From positions 8,260,501 to 8,324,500 of the forward strand of contig OX359189.1 in the NCBI GenBank assembly GCA_947172415.1: a stretch of 64,000 nucleotides of DNA. Reading direction: 5' to 3'. The position numbers and the translations under genes are program-made. Positions 32,301 through 42,802 of the stretch are shown in pieces. The notes below the pieces were generated by a model. It was not told the DNA's origin and made no database searches. It saw nothing but the letters and a program-made list of their open reading frames with translations. The first letter of the stretch is position 1. Every line of letters begins with the position of its first letter. The stretch comes from Chondrosia reniformis. Its lineage: Eukaryota; Porifera; Demospongiae; Chondrillida; Chondrillidae.

Positions 32301-35300
32301 GGGATATCTGTATTTTAACTGGTGAAAAGTTTTGATTGTACTAAGGAACATGATCCATTTACGTATTTATCCTGTATAGTGCAATCCTGTATACATATAT
32401 ATGTATATTGTATATTATTGTCTGTTGTATATACAATGTATTGTCTCTTTCCAGGGTCTACTGTGGACCTTGTATCAGAAAGTTTTGTGGACAGGAAGAA
32501 CTAGATAAGGTATTCTTCTCATATACCACCAATCAGTACAATTCCCTCATAAATAAGTCACACACATAAAATGTAGTACAAGTAATTACTACTCCTGGGT
32601 TTGATTGGAAGTAAACCCTTCTCAGTGTACACAAGTGAAAATTTAGGGGGGCAATGGTATATTAGGGTGTCAAAGCAGTTTATATTAACTTCCCAAAAGT
32701 CTGGGGAGGGGGAATCAATCCTAGGGCAACTGCCCCCCCCCCCCTATGTAGCATTGTCTACTTTTGAATTATAAATGATCAACTATTCATTTCTTGTTGT
32801 GTATGTGCTAAGGTGGAGGCGGCAGATGAGTGGTTCTGTTACATGTGCACCAAAGGGGTGGGGCTACTGCATGTTCAGGAGGACTGGAGCTGCAAGCTAC
32901 ATGACCTCTTTGTATCAGACATTGTCCAACACTATGTGAGTCACCATTACCTACAAATAGATAATAGACTGTTCCTCTGCAGATAGCACACCTTTGAAAC
33001 TAGTGTGTGTGTACTGTCTTCTTATGATAACCTTTCAAAGTACTTCGGACTCGCAAAATATCTAGATGAAGAAGACAAAGATTCCCAGGGTCACTGATGA
33101 AGGGAGAAATTCCCAGAAACAGCTGTCTGGCCCAGTTGAGAAGAAGAGAAATAGAAAGAAAAACTCTTGTATCCTCATCTAAAGCTCTTACTGGGTTTAC
33201 ATAGTTCCCTATAGGCCTTTACTCTAAAGTATGTAGATGTAGCATGTTGAAAAATGGTGTGTTAAATTATTTATGCAAGTATTGGCTTGTACATGTAATC
33301 TGCATGTATGCACATAAAATGTTTTATCACTACTGAAGAAGCTACTGTACACTAGTTGTATGCACCAACTATGAAAGCCTTCGGTTAACCCCTTTTAATA
33401 CAGATATAATGCGTACAATTGTCTTTCCATTTGATATTATACCAGCTAGGCTATGCATAATATTAGTGTATATTGTATCGGGTGTGTTATATAATAATAT
33501 ATATAGTATGTGTATGTGTGATTGCATCTGTAGGATCCACCCAAGTCATATCCAGCTATCCCTCCCGAGGACAGAAAGCCAATTAGGGTACTTGGTCTCT
33601 TTGATGGAATAGCCACCGGTATGGTATTCTGTTCAGTATCACAACGTTATGTAATGGGCATGAAGATAGCTTGTACACTTAGTGTATAATTAGGGATTGC
33701 CATACCAGAATTGTTAATATCACAAATATATAGAATTCCAACAAAGCAACCAAGTAATTCGAGTGTGGGGAAGGCAGCCCACGATTCCTTTTTAACTCGA
33801 ATTGCTTGTTTTTCTGCATTATATTTACACGTAATAATATATTTTTACATTTATGTACTTAGTATATCTCTTTACAGGCTTGTTGGTACTGAAGGATCTT
33901 GGGATTGCAGTAGATACCTACATTTCATCTGAGGTAGACCAGGATGCCATTAAGGTCAGTAATTACCTCTGTCCATAAAGTTGTCTTTAAATTTCAGCTT
34001 CAGTCATGGTCTTTGTATTAGGTGAGTCAGGTTCATTTTCCTGAAATCAGACATGTTGGAAATGTGGAAGACATCACAGAGAAGCATATAGCTGAATGGG
34101 GTCCCTTTGATCTTGTGATGGGAGGCAGCCCCTGTAACGATCTCTCCATTGTCAATCCAGCTCGTAAGGGCATCTATGGTGAGCTGCTGTTGAGTAATAT
34201 TGAGCAATACACTGTTATGTTGTACATGTTGTTGTGATTGTCTTAACTGCTGTTGCTTTAATTTCTATCCAATTGAAGAGTGACAAAATGTTAAGGAAAA
34301 TTATCGTGTTTCATGTTCTCTCGCTAGATGGCACTGGAAGATTGTTCTTTGAGTTCTTTCGTATTTTGAGCTACTGCAGACCTCCACTGGGAGAGGAACG
34401 ACCATTCTTCTGGCTGTTTGAGAATGTGGTCTCAATGAGGGCACACGACAAGCAAATTATTTCAAGATTCCTACAAGTCAGTTTGTGTGAATATAATGTG
34501 CCTACCTAATAGATACCTATATCCAACCAAAATAAGCAAGACGCGAAAGCTACATGTCATAACTTTGAGTACTAATGTGTATATAACATTCACAAGCTGC
34601 ATCTTTAGATGCTCTGAAACTTCAAGGGATGAGCCATCTTATTCAGAAATAATGTTTCCTTGTAAAAATACCCATATTTATATATATGATGTTTTTAAAC
34701 CATAATCTCGTCTTCATTTTGATTCCTCAAGTCAAATCCCTTTGTGGTGGATGCTAAAGACATATCTCCTGCTCACAGAGCAAGATACTTTTGGGGCAAT
34801 GTTCCTGGGATGCAGAGGTGCCTCACAGCTTTACCAGGAGACAGACTGACCCTGCAGGAATGTCTGGAACACAACTGCAACAGAAAGGCTAAAGTGAGTA
34901 TACTATAAAACGGAAGAGGCATGTAGTTCAACTTTTTAGTGAAACATCTAAATTACAGGGTTTTAAATTTACAGTTAAATCTGCCATATCCAATCACCAA
35001 TGAGAGATCTAATTTACAGTTTAACCCAGTCACTAACATTAATGAGACCAATAATTATTTTTATATTTGGTTGCATTAGATAGGTGACTGGATTATCAGT
35101 ACATAACATAGTGTAAATTTTTGGGACTTGATTATTGATCACTCCAACCAAGTGACCATCCTAGAGAGGTGATTGTTCATGTAGGTTTACTGTATTTGTA
35201 TACACAATTGTTATTTAGTTCCCTAAAGTTCGTACAATCACTACAAAAATGAACTCTATCAAGCAAACAAAGAAGGCCTTGATGCCAGTGGAAATGGACA

Positions 35301-35939
35301 ATGGAGAAGACGTACTTTGGTGTACAGAAATGGAGAGGTAAGTATATACAAGGGATCCCATGTCAGTAGTTTTGTATGAATTACTGTAAAGGCAATGATG
35401 ATGAAACATGAACAATCACTGGATGGTGTAAAACTTCCAGTGCTTATTTATTTTCCATATATTCCTATACGTAACCCTTATACATATGTTGTATTTACTG
35501 TAGTAAAATAAGCATCTTTTGGATTAAACATTTGTTGAGTCTCAGTGCTTATAAAAATGCAGTTTATATTTTAAATCTTTTTGTTGAACAATTATAATCT
35601 GTTTATTGGTGTAGTTATTGCACATATATACTAATCATGTACATTTACATATACGTATATACATTACCTACTGTCAATATTCATAGTCTGTGGTTCATAG
35701 TGTGTATATAGTGGTGGCATGTTGTGGTAATGTTTCTGTTTGTTAGGTTGTTTGGCTTTCCTGACCACTACACTGATGCAGCTAACCTTGGTCGCCATGG
35801 AAGACAAAAGCTACTGGGTAGAGCTTGGAGTGTTCCTGTGATTCGTCACATCTTTTCTCCTCTAAAGGAGTACTTTCAATCCTCCACTCAACTGACTGTG
35901 GATGGAAGGCATTCTGTTGGAGTTCAGTCTGAACATTAG
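29352..35939 (+). CDS. DNMT3: De novo DNA (cytosine-5)-methyltransferase DNMT3, full length
   Basis: Establishes 5-methylcytosine in the nucleus. Sixteen exons: 29352-29924, 30188-30289, 30411-30681, 30920-31126, 31282-31323, 31718-31845, 32084-32148, 32455-32509, 32813-32935, 33534-33618, 33878-33954, 34022-34178, 34328-34476, 34732-34893, 35219-35337 and 35747-35939, giving 835 residues. Domains: a basic, Pro-rich N-terminus; PWWP from about residue 147 ([16 protein letters not shown]); a linker; a Cys-rich ADD zinc domain about 398-520 (VCLACGN, CKTC, CSIC, CGPC, CYMC); then the catalytic domain with motif [13 protein letters not shown], motif [11 protein letters not shown] (catalytic Cys about residue 614), motif VI FENV, and RYFWGN. 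The C-terminus [14 protein letters not shown], then [21 protein letters not shown], is typical. All catalytic residues are present and every intron phase closes. It should be an active enzyme reading histone state through PWWP and ADD. Confidence 0.97.
32636..32755. repeat. Dispersed short repeat (copy 2 of 2) in DNMT3 intron 8
   Basis: Matches the minus strand of 27925-28030 and ends in a C-homopolymer tract (about 12 C). It is non-coding. Confidence 0.5.
33050..33240. repeat. F1 foldback-family fragment in DNMT3 intron 9
   Basis: Contains TTCCCAGGGTCACTGATGAA, ATTCCCAGAAACAGCTGTCT, CTCTTGTATCCTCATC and AGTTCCCTATAGGCC, the F1 module in the opposite orientation to 22981-23546. Confidence 0.7.
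34970..35194. mobile_element. Pogo/Tigger-like MITE in DNMT3 intron 14
   Basis: Left end TACAGTTAAATCTGCCATAT and right end CATGTAGGTTTACTGTA are diverged inverted repeats bordered by TA, with CAATCACC and GGTGATTG further in. It is about 225 bp and non-coding. Confidence 0.6.
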
Positions 35940-36236
35940 TTTCACCTCTACTTGTGATTACAACTCTTTAGTTTAGTACTATTTATTCTACGTCTATACT
36001 CCTTGTAATAATTGAACTTTAAATCTAGTGACCATGGAGCCCTATAGTAGTGATGCTGTCTCAAAATCCAACAAAGATTGCGGCCGTGTAAGAATGTAAT
36101 TGTAAGTGGCTAATCTCACCTACCCGCTTTACCTGAATATGAACTCAATAGGTCTAATAGCTACTTCCGTGTAGACAGGTGAAGCTACATTGGCATGAGA
36201 GCTATAGAACTCACACACTAGTGATTGTTCAATAAG
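35940..36236. other. Spacer between DNMT3 and the acetyltransferase array
   Basis: DNMT3 3' flank and promoter of acetyltransferase 1. It is unlike the flanks of the other array members. No gene was seen. Confidence 0.5.
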
Positions 36237-37241
36237 ATGATGATCCTTCTTAGGAGATTCTTCGCAAGATCTAGAAAGATAATCCATAGAGTATTCAGTC
36301 ACAACTCTAATACTTCTACAGGTGGTCGAAAATATTCCGTATCCCCCAAGTTTGTGGTGCGATGCGCCAATTCTTTTGAAGACTTCATTCCCGTCTTTGA
36401 CTACATGGTCAAGGAAGGCTGGGCTCCCGCTGTTGGAGACGTTGAGGCATATTATTCCGTCGACCCCAGTGGGTGCTTTGTGGGTGAACTGGATGGGAAG
36501 AAAATCGCTTTTCATTGTGTTTTGAAATACCAAGAATACAAACTGTGCTCGGGTGGTCTGTTTATTGTGGATCCAGCATATCGTGGCAAAGGGCTTGGAC
36601 AACAAATGCTTTGCTTTACTTCTAAAAGCTATCCTGAAGACTACAACCGTGTGGGAGATGCGGTCCTGCATATGGCTCCAACATATGAGAAGTACTTGGG
36701 ATACAAGGACTGTGGATGGATAAATCAGCGCTACTTCTTCAAGCCTACAAATGTGCCTAAAATTAAAGTTCCATCTGATGTGTCCTTTGAGTCAATAAAA
36801 GGATTTGATTGTGATAAATTATGTGATTATGAAGAGAAAGTTGTTGGTGTACACCGAAAAGTATTCATGGAGAAGTGGGTCAACTTTCCAGGAAGGTACG
36901 GCTGGGTGGCAGTTAGCAAAGAAGATCAGTCAGTGTTGGGTTATGTGGTTGGGAGAGCAACTGCGGAGCCAAACAGTCATTCAATAGCTCCTCTTTATGC
37001 GGACAACTCTGACATTGCAGGTGGTCTTCTGTTCAAAGCTGCTACTAGATTGGTTGGCACATCGCAGATTCAGTGTTTCATTGAAATTCCCACATCCAAT
37101 GAACAAGCACTGAAGTTGGTGGAGCAGCATTCAAAAGGAGTTATAGGGGAGCTGGTAGTAAACCGCATGTTTTCAAAGGGAATGCCAGATAATGTGGATC
37201 TGAATAAGATATTTGGTGTAGCCTCATTATGTACTATATAG
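36237..37241 (+). CDS. GNAT-family N-acetyltransferase 1 (canonical CoA loop), probably mitochondrial
   Basis: Intronless, 334 residues. The N-terminus (MMILLRRFFARSRKIIHRVF) is rich in Arg and hydrophobic residues with no acids, like a mitochondrial presequence. Then comes a GNAT domain (about 40-170) with VVDPAYRG-type strand/loop; this copy keeps the canonical R-x-x-G-x-G acetyl-CoA loop (YRGKGLGQQM). A second conserved domain (about 185-334; GWVAVSKEDQSVLGYVVGRA) resembles the YitH/DUF1248-type C-terminal extension. Substrate unknown, probably a small amine or amino acid. An upstream in-frame TTG is not used as start; the ATG at 36237 aligns with the other copies. A methyltransferase follows 157 bp downstream on the same strand. 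Confidence 0.85.
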   Translation: MMILLRRFFARSRKIIHRVFSHNSNTSTGGRKYSVSPKFVVRCANSFEDFIPVFDYMVKEGWAPAVGDVEAYYSVDPSGCFVGELDGKKIAFHCVLKYQEYKLCSGGLFIVDPAYRGKGLGQQMLCFTSKSYPEDYNRVGDAVLHMAPTYEKYLGYKDCGWINQRYFFKPTNVPKIKVPSDVSFESIKGFDCDKLCDYEEKVVGVHRKVFMEKWVNFPGRYGWVAVSKEDQSVLGYVVGRATAEPNSHSIAPLYADNSDIAGGLLFKAATRLVGTSQIQCFIEIPTSNEQALKLVEQHSKGVIGELVVNRMFSKGMPDNVDLNKIFGVASLCTI

Positions 37242-37398
37242 ATGTAACTAACTGGAACTTTTTACTGTTTATAACGACTTATGGACATTTCTAATTATGC
37301 AAGACCACGTGTTTCCGCATGGCAGATATACAATAGATAGCGGTTAGCAAGAACTAATTACAACGCAGACAGTTAGTAGCAGAAATATTTCTGTAGCC

Positions 37399-38307
37399 AT
37401 GGAACCTGGATCCACTTTTATGGATCTTGAGAAAAAACTTGATGAGGCTATTCCTACAAGAAACATGAAAGAAAAGGAAGGTTTACCTGAAAGCGAAGAA
37501 TTCGATTACACTCGGAAACATGCTGCGTATCGTGAAATAGCCAAAGATGAAACTGATTCGATCGTTCGCTTCATTAGCAAAAAACTTAATAAAGCCATTA
37601 AATCTCGTCTCGCTCAACATTCAGGAGAAGCCGTGCCTTTCCATGTGTGTAGCATAGGATGTGGAGATGGTGAACGCGATCGTGATATTATCAAGAAATG
37701 CGATCTATCAGTCCCAATCAGCTATGTAGGCATTGAAATTAACGCCAAATCCTGCTCCAGGGCAAAAGCTAATCTCGGGGTTCTGCCATCAGTTGAAGTG
37801 ACCCTTCTCAATAAGGATTTTATGCAGACAGATCTTGACTGTCAACCAAAGTTTGATTTCGTTTATATGAGTCACTCTCACTACTATATTGAGGATGTGC
37901 AGGCAATGTTCCTAAAACTGCTGCAGTTGACTGAGGGTGATGGAAAAGTTGTGATTATTACTCAAACTCTCACTCCTCCACATCGGCTAGAGAACATAAT
38001 ATTTGAAAAGGAATGGGGCTTTGCTCTCAGGCATTTTCAGGATCTGGTACAGATTTTGGATGAAATGGGTGTCAGGTATACTACAGAACCCATGACAAAT
38101 GGAGTATGGCATATGGATCGTTGCTTCAAGGAAAATTTTACTTCAGAATTTGCAAAGGATGTCCTTGACTTCTTCAGTCAAAGTAATCTGAAGCAATATT
38201 CACAGGAAGTAACTGACCTGTGTATTCAGTACCTCAAAGCCTGCTGCCGAAAGATTTCAGAGACCAGTTATGTTTGCGACTTCTCCAATGCTGCAATTAT
38301 ATTGTAA
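37399..38307 (+). CDS. HNMT-like SAM-dependent methyltransferase, copy 1
   Basis: Intronless, 302 residues. Class I methyltransferase fold with motif I FHVCSIGCGDGERDRD (about 81-96), the acidic post-I strand YVGIEIN (about 107-113), and FDFVYMSHSHYYIEDVQAM, resembling histamine N-methyltransferase (HNMT) in order and spacing. The substrate is probably a small amine but cannot be told from sequence. The start has a good Kozak context (GCCATGG). It follows acetyltransferase 1 by 157 bp with no AATAAA between them, so the two could share a transcript. Three copies in this window encode the same protein. Confidence 0.85.
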   Translation: MEPGSTFMDLEKKLDEAIPTRNMKEKEGLPESEEFDYTRKHAAYREIAKDETDSIVRFISKKLNKAIKSRLAQHSGEAVPFHVCSIGCGDGERDRDIIKKCDLSVPISYVGIEINAKSCSRAKANLGVLPSVEVTLLNKDFMQTDLDCQPKFDFVYMSHSHYYIEDVQAMFLKLLQLTEGDGKVVIITQTLTPPHRLENIIFEKEWGFALRHFQDLVQILDEMGVRYTTEPMTNGVWHMDRCFKENFTSEFAKDVLDFFSQSNLKQYSQEVTDLCIQYLKACCRKISETSYVCDFSNAAIIL

Positions 38308-39152
38308 CTTTAGTCAACTACAGAAATTGACTCTTCTATGAAGGGCCACATATGACTTAACTAGCATTTTAATTTTAATTAATTTCTATTGATAATATTA
38401 TTGCGTTTAATAATATATTATTAATTAATTTTAATGATATTTTAGTGTTTCATACGTATACATGCACATTGAGGATATTCTGCCTCATGCATAGCATTGT
38501 GTATATAATACATGGTGGGATTCCCAGAAACAGCCCAGTGGAGCTAAAGAAGAAAGAGAAGACTCCTGCATCTTCATCCAAAGCTCTCTCCAGGTTAGTG
38601 CATAGCATTTTCATGGAACACATGCACACACAGTCCTATGGCTTCCCTGCATATCCTTCTCTTTGTGGTCAACTTCCTTTTTGCCTTTTAACTGCTAAAA
38701 CAACTTTCTTTCCTTCTCCTTGTAGCTGCCTTTCTTTAATTCTCTCAGCTACAGCCCTTTTACACATTTCAATGTTATAAGTGTGCAAATATCAGAGAGT
38801 AGCTATATAGTGACATAGATCTTTATATTGTCATTTAGGTAGTGTTTCTGCAGCATCCCTTCCATTCATTTAGAAGGAATCAATAATATTTATTATCCAC
38901 TTACACGCATTTATGAGGATGCATGCTACTAATTGGAGAGTGCGAAGATCAGTCTTGCATAGCCAGACCACTATCTGGCCTCCATATTAATTGGATGTTA
39001 CAGCATTACCACATACAGTACATACATTTACTTCATCACTTGTGTGTTAAATCATCACAATCTAATTAAAGTGTTAAAGAGGAAAATTAGTACGTACCAC
39101 TCTCAACGCTGTATCTATCAATTCAAGTGAACGTGACTCTATAATAATTATT
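38308..39152. other. Array spacer 1 (duplicated downstream of each methyltransferase)
   Basis: An AT-rich palindromic tract (about 38370-38435), an F1 fragment (38515-38600) and a single MULE-type end AGTCTTGCATAGCCAGACCA near 38951, then the promoter of the next acetyltransferase. The same spacer recurs at 41233-42081 and 46902-47741 with only a few substitutions and short indels. A 111-codon frame in it is conserved only because the DNA is duplicated. Confidence 0.7.
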
Positions 39153-40166
39153 ATGTTGATTAGAAGATTCTTCACCAAACATGTCTACTACGCCTTTCGA
39201 AAGGAAACAAGAAGGTTCTGTCCTCACGCCCTTGATATCGCCACTACAAGACCCAATTCTACCGCACCCGGCAAGTTTGTGGTGCGGTGCGCCAATTCTC
39301 TTGAAGACTTCAGTCCCGTCTTTGACTACATGGTCAAGGAAGGCTGGACTCCCGCTGTTGGAGACGTTGAGGCGTATTATTCTATCGACCCGAGTGGGTG
39401 CTTTGTGGGTGAACTGGATGGGAAGAAAATCGCTTTTGGTAGTATTTTGAAATATCACAAGTATAACATTTGTTTTGGTGGTCAACTGGTGGTGGATCCA
39501 GCATATCGTGGAACTAGATGCGGTAGAGAAGTGATTAACTTTGGCGCAAAAACTGTTCCTGAGAATTACAATTTCGGAGCAGACGTTGTATTAAATATGG
39601 CTCCAACATATGATAAGTACTTGGGATGCAAGGACTGTGGATGGATAAATCAGCGCTATTTATTTAAGCCTTCAAATGTGTCTAATATTAAAGTTCCATC
39701 TGATGTGTCCTTTGAGTCAATAAAAGGATTTGATTGTGATAAATTATGTGATTACGAAGAGAAAGTTGTTGGTGTACACCGAAAAGTATTCATGGAGAAG
39801 TGGGTCAACTTTCCAGGAAGGTACGGCTGGGTGGCAGTTAGCAAAGAAGATCAGTCAGTGTTGGGTTATGTGGTTGGCAGAGCAACAGTGGAGCCAAACA
39901 GTCATTCAATAGCTCCTCTTTATGCAGACAACTCTGACATTGCAGGTGGTCTTCTGTTCAAAGCTGCTACTAGATTGGTTGGCACATCACAGATTCAGTG
40001 TTTCATTGAAATTCCCACATCCAATGAACAAGCCCTGAAGTTGGTGGAGCAGCATTCAAAAGGAGTTATAGGGGAGCTGGTAGTAAGCCGCATGTTTTCA
40101 AAGGGAATGCCAGATAATGTGGATCTGAATAAGATATTTGGTGTAGCCTCATTATGTACTATATAG
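39153..40166 (+). CDS. GNAT-family N-acetyltransferase 2 (variant CoA loop)
   Basis: Intronless, 337 residues. Presequence class MLIRRFFTKHVYYAFRKETR (shared with copies 3 and 6). Middle segment class GSILKYHKYNICFGGQLVVD with CoA loop YRGTRCGREV, where Arg replaces the first loop Gly of R-x-x-G-x-G. The C-terminal half is almost identical to copies 1, 5 and 6. It is followed by methyltransferase 2 at the same 157-bp distance. Function as for copy 1, though the altered loop may reduce or change CoA use. Confidence 0.83.
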   Translation: MLIRRFFTKHVYYAFRKETRRFCPHALDIATTRPNSTAPGKFVVRCANSLEDFSPVFDYMVKEGWTPAVGDVEAYYSIDPSGCFVGELDGKKIAFGSILKYHKYNICFGGQLVVDPAYRGTRCGREVINFGAKTVPENYNFGADVVLNMAPTYDKYLGCKDCGWINQRYLFKPSNVSNIKVPSDVSFESIKGFDCDKLCDYEEKVVGVHRKVFMEKWVNFPGRYGWVAVSKEDQSVLGYVVGRATVEPNSHSIAPLYADNSDIAGGLLFKAATRLVGTSQIQCFIEIPTSNEQALKLVEQHSKGVIGELVVSRMFSKGMPDNVDLNKIFGVASLCTI

Positions 40167-40323
40167 ATGTAACTAACTGGAACTTTTTACTGTTTATAAC
40201 GACTTATGGACATTTCTAATTATGCAAGACCACGTGTTTCCGCATGGCAGATATACAATAGATAGCGGTTAGCAAGAACTAATTACAACGCAGACAGTTA
40301 GTAGCAGAAATATTTCTGTAGCC

Positions 40324-41232
40324 ATGGAACCTGGATCCACTTTTATGGATCTTGAGAAAAAACTTGATGAGGCTATTCCTACAAGAAACATGAAAGAAAA
40401 GGAAGGTTTACCTGAAAGCGAAGAATTCGATTACACTCGGAAACATGCTGCGTATCGTGAAATAGCCAAAGATGAAACTGATTCGATCGTTCGCTTCATT
40501 AGCAAAAAACTTAATAAAGCCATTAAATCTCGTCTCGCTCAACATTCAGGAGAAGCCGTGCCTTTCCATGTGTGTAGCATAGGATGTGGAGATGGTGAAC
40601 GCGATCGTGATATTATCAAGAAATGCGATCTATCAGTCCCAATCAGCTATGTAGGCATTGAAATTAACGCCAAATCCTGCTCCAGGGCAAAAGCTAATCT
40701 CGGGGTTCTGCCATCAGTTGAAGTGACCCTTCTCAATAAGGATTTTATGCAGACAGATCTTGACTGTCAACCAAAGTTTGATTTCGTTTATATGAGTCAC
40801 TCTCACTACTATATTGAGGATGTGCAGGCAATGTTCCTAAAACTGCTGCAGTTGACTGAGGGTGATGGAAAAGTTGTGATTATTACTCAAACTCTCACTC
40901 CTCCACATCGGCTAGAGAACATAATATTTGAAAAGGAATGGGGCTTTGCTCTCAGGCATTTTCAGGATCTGGTACAGATTTTGGATGAAATGGGTGTCAG
41001 GTATACTACAGAACCCATGACAAATGGAGTATGGCATATGGATCGTTGCTTCAAGGAAAATTTTACTTCAGAATTTGCAAAGGATGTCCTTGACTTCTTC
41101 AGTCAAAGTAATCTGAAGCAATATTCACAGGAAGTAACTGACCTGTGTATTCAGTACCTCAAAGCCTGCTGCCGAAAGATTTCAGAGACCAGTTATGTTT
41201 GCGACTTCTCCAATGCTGCAATTATATTGTAA
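40324..41232 (+). CDS. HNMT-like methyltransferase, copy 2
   Basis: Encodes the same 302-residue protein as copy 1; I found no nucleotide difference in the coding region on reading. The repeat period from copy 1 is exactly 2925 bp. Such identity, including non-coding flanks, means very recent duplication, ongoing gene conversion, or an assembly effect. Confidence 0.85.
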   Translation: MEPGSTFMDLEKKLDEAIPTRNMKEKEGLPESEEFDYTRKHAAYREIAKDETDSIVRFISKKLNKAIKSRLAQHSGEAVPFHVCSIGCGDGERDRDIIKKCDLSVPISYVGIEINAKSCSRAKANLGVLPSVEVTLLNKDFMQTDLDCQPKFDFVYMSHSHYYIEDVQAMFLKLLQLTEGDGKVVIITQTLTPPHRLENIIFEKEWGFALRHFQDLVQILDEMGVRYTTEPMTNGVWHMDRCFKENFTSEFAKDVLDFFSQSNLKQYSQEVTDLCIQYLKACCRKISETSYVCDFSNAAIIL

Positions 41233-42081
41233 CTTTAGTCAACTACAGAAATTGACTCTTCTATGAAGGGCCACATATGACTTAACTAGCATTTTAATTT
41301 TAATTAATTTCTATTGATAATATTATTGCGTTTAATAATATATTATTAATTAATTTTAATGATATTTTAGTGTTTCATACGTATATATGCACATTGAGGA
41401 TATTCTGCCTCATGCATAGCATTGTGTATATAATACATGGTGGGATTCCCAGAAACAGCCCAGTGGAGCTAAAGAAGAAAGAGAAGACTCCTGCATCTTC
41501 ATCCAAAGCTCTCTCCAGGTTAGTGCATAGCATTTTCATGGAACACATGCACACACAGTCCTATGGCTTCCCTGCATATCCTTCTCTTTGTGGTCAACTT
41601 CCTTTTTGCCTTTTAACTGCTAAAACAACTTTCTTTCCTTCTCCTTGTAGCTGCCTTTCTTTAATTCTCTCAGCTACAGCCCTTTTACACATTTCAATGT
41701 TATAAGTGTGCAAATATCAGAGAGTAGCTATATAGTGACATAGATCTTTATATTGTCATTTAGGTAGTGTTTCTGCAGCATCCCTTCCATTCATTTAGAA
41801 GGAATCAATAATATTTATTATCCACTTACACGCATTTATGAGGATGCATGCTACTAATTGGAGAGTGCGAAGATCAGTCTTGCGTAGCCAGACCACTATC
41901 TGGCCTCCATATTAATTGGATGTTACAGCATTACCATGCACATACAGTACATACATTTAATTCATCACTTGTGTGTTAAATCATCACAATCTAATTAAAG
42001 TGTTAAAGAGGAAAATTAGTACGTACCACTCTCAACGCTGTATCTATCAATTCAAGTGAACGTGACTCTATAATAATTATT
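41233..42081. other. Array spacer 2
   Basis: Second copy of the methyltransferase downstream spacer, nearly identical to 38308-39152 apart from a few changes such as TACCATGCACATACAG for TACCACATACAG. It contains the F1 fragment and the MULE-type end near 41877. No independent gene was seen. Confidence 0.7.
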
Positions 42082-42468
42082 ATGTTGATTAGAAGATTCT
42101 TCACCAAACATGTCTACTACGCCTTTCGAAAGGAAACAAGAAGGTACTGTCCTCACGCCCTTGATATCGCCACTACAAGACCCAATTCTACCGCACCCGG
42201 CAAGTTTGTGGCGCGGTACGCCAATTCTCTTGAAGACTTCATTCCCGTCTTTGACTACATGGTCAAGGAAGGCTGGACTCCCGCTGTTGGAGACGTTGAG
42301 GCGTATTATTCTGTCGACCCCAGTGGGTGCTTTGTGGGTGAACTGGATGGGAAGAAAATTGCTTTTCTAAGTTGCTTAAAGTATTCCAAAAGCAAACTTT
42401 GTTCTGATGGACCAACCAGCACTAGGACCAAACTGCCCTTTGAGGCACAAAATGTCTTAATACAATAA
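42082..42468 (+). pseudogene. Truncated GNAT acetyltransferase 3
   Basis: The first 111 codons or so match the acetyltransferases (presequence class of copies 2 and 6, middle class of copy 4: FLSCLKYSKSKLCSDG). Homology then ends abruptly at about 42413, before the CoA loop, and 17 unrelated codons follow to a stop. The sequence after about 42530 matches the upstream region of copies 4 and 5, so a deletion or recombination joined the 5' part of one gene to the promoter region of the next. It cannot encode an enzyme. Confidence 0.88.
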
Positions 42469-42802
42469 TACATAAACTCAACAGTCAGTTCAGCAACAAC
42501 AATAGGAGGCAATTGCTTCATAACTAAAATATATCTACTGAACATGGACATGTAGAAGGAGGTTAATAAACGAATGATAAAGTTATAGACCAAAACGGGC
42601 ACACCACATGGAACTGATCATGATGCATTTCAAAATACTAGATTATATATATGGCTTCATCCATCATGAGCTAAGGATTACGTATTTAACCATAGATACT
42701 TGATACATGATCTGTCCCCAAATATTCACACTTTAAAGGATCAGACACGTAACTGGCCATATAGTTTTTATCGCTTTATTTTCATGTCAAGTTGGTCCTA
42801 TA

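Noticed and set aside
37241-37399. GNAT and methyltransferase encoded as one fused protein by splicing across the gap
   Set aside because: An acceptor-like TTTCTGTAG precedes the methyltransferase ATG, but no convincing donor before the GNAT stop was found; left as a transcript question.
38445-38780. 111-codon frame repeated identically at 41370 and 47039
   Set aside because: Conserved only because the whole spacer is duplicated; it covers an F1 transposon fragment and AT-rich DNA, with no family resemblance.
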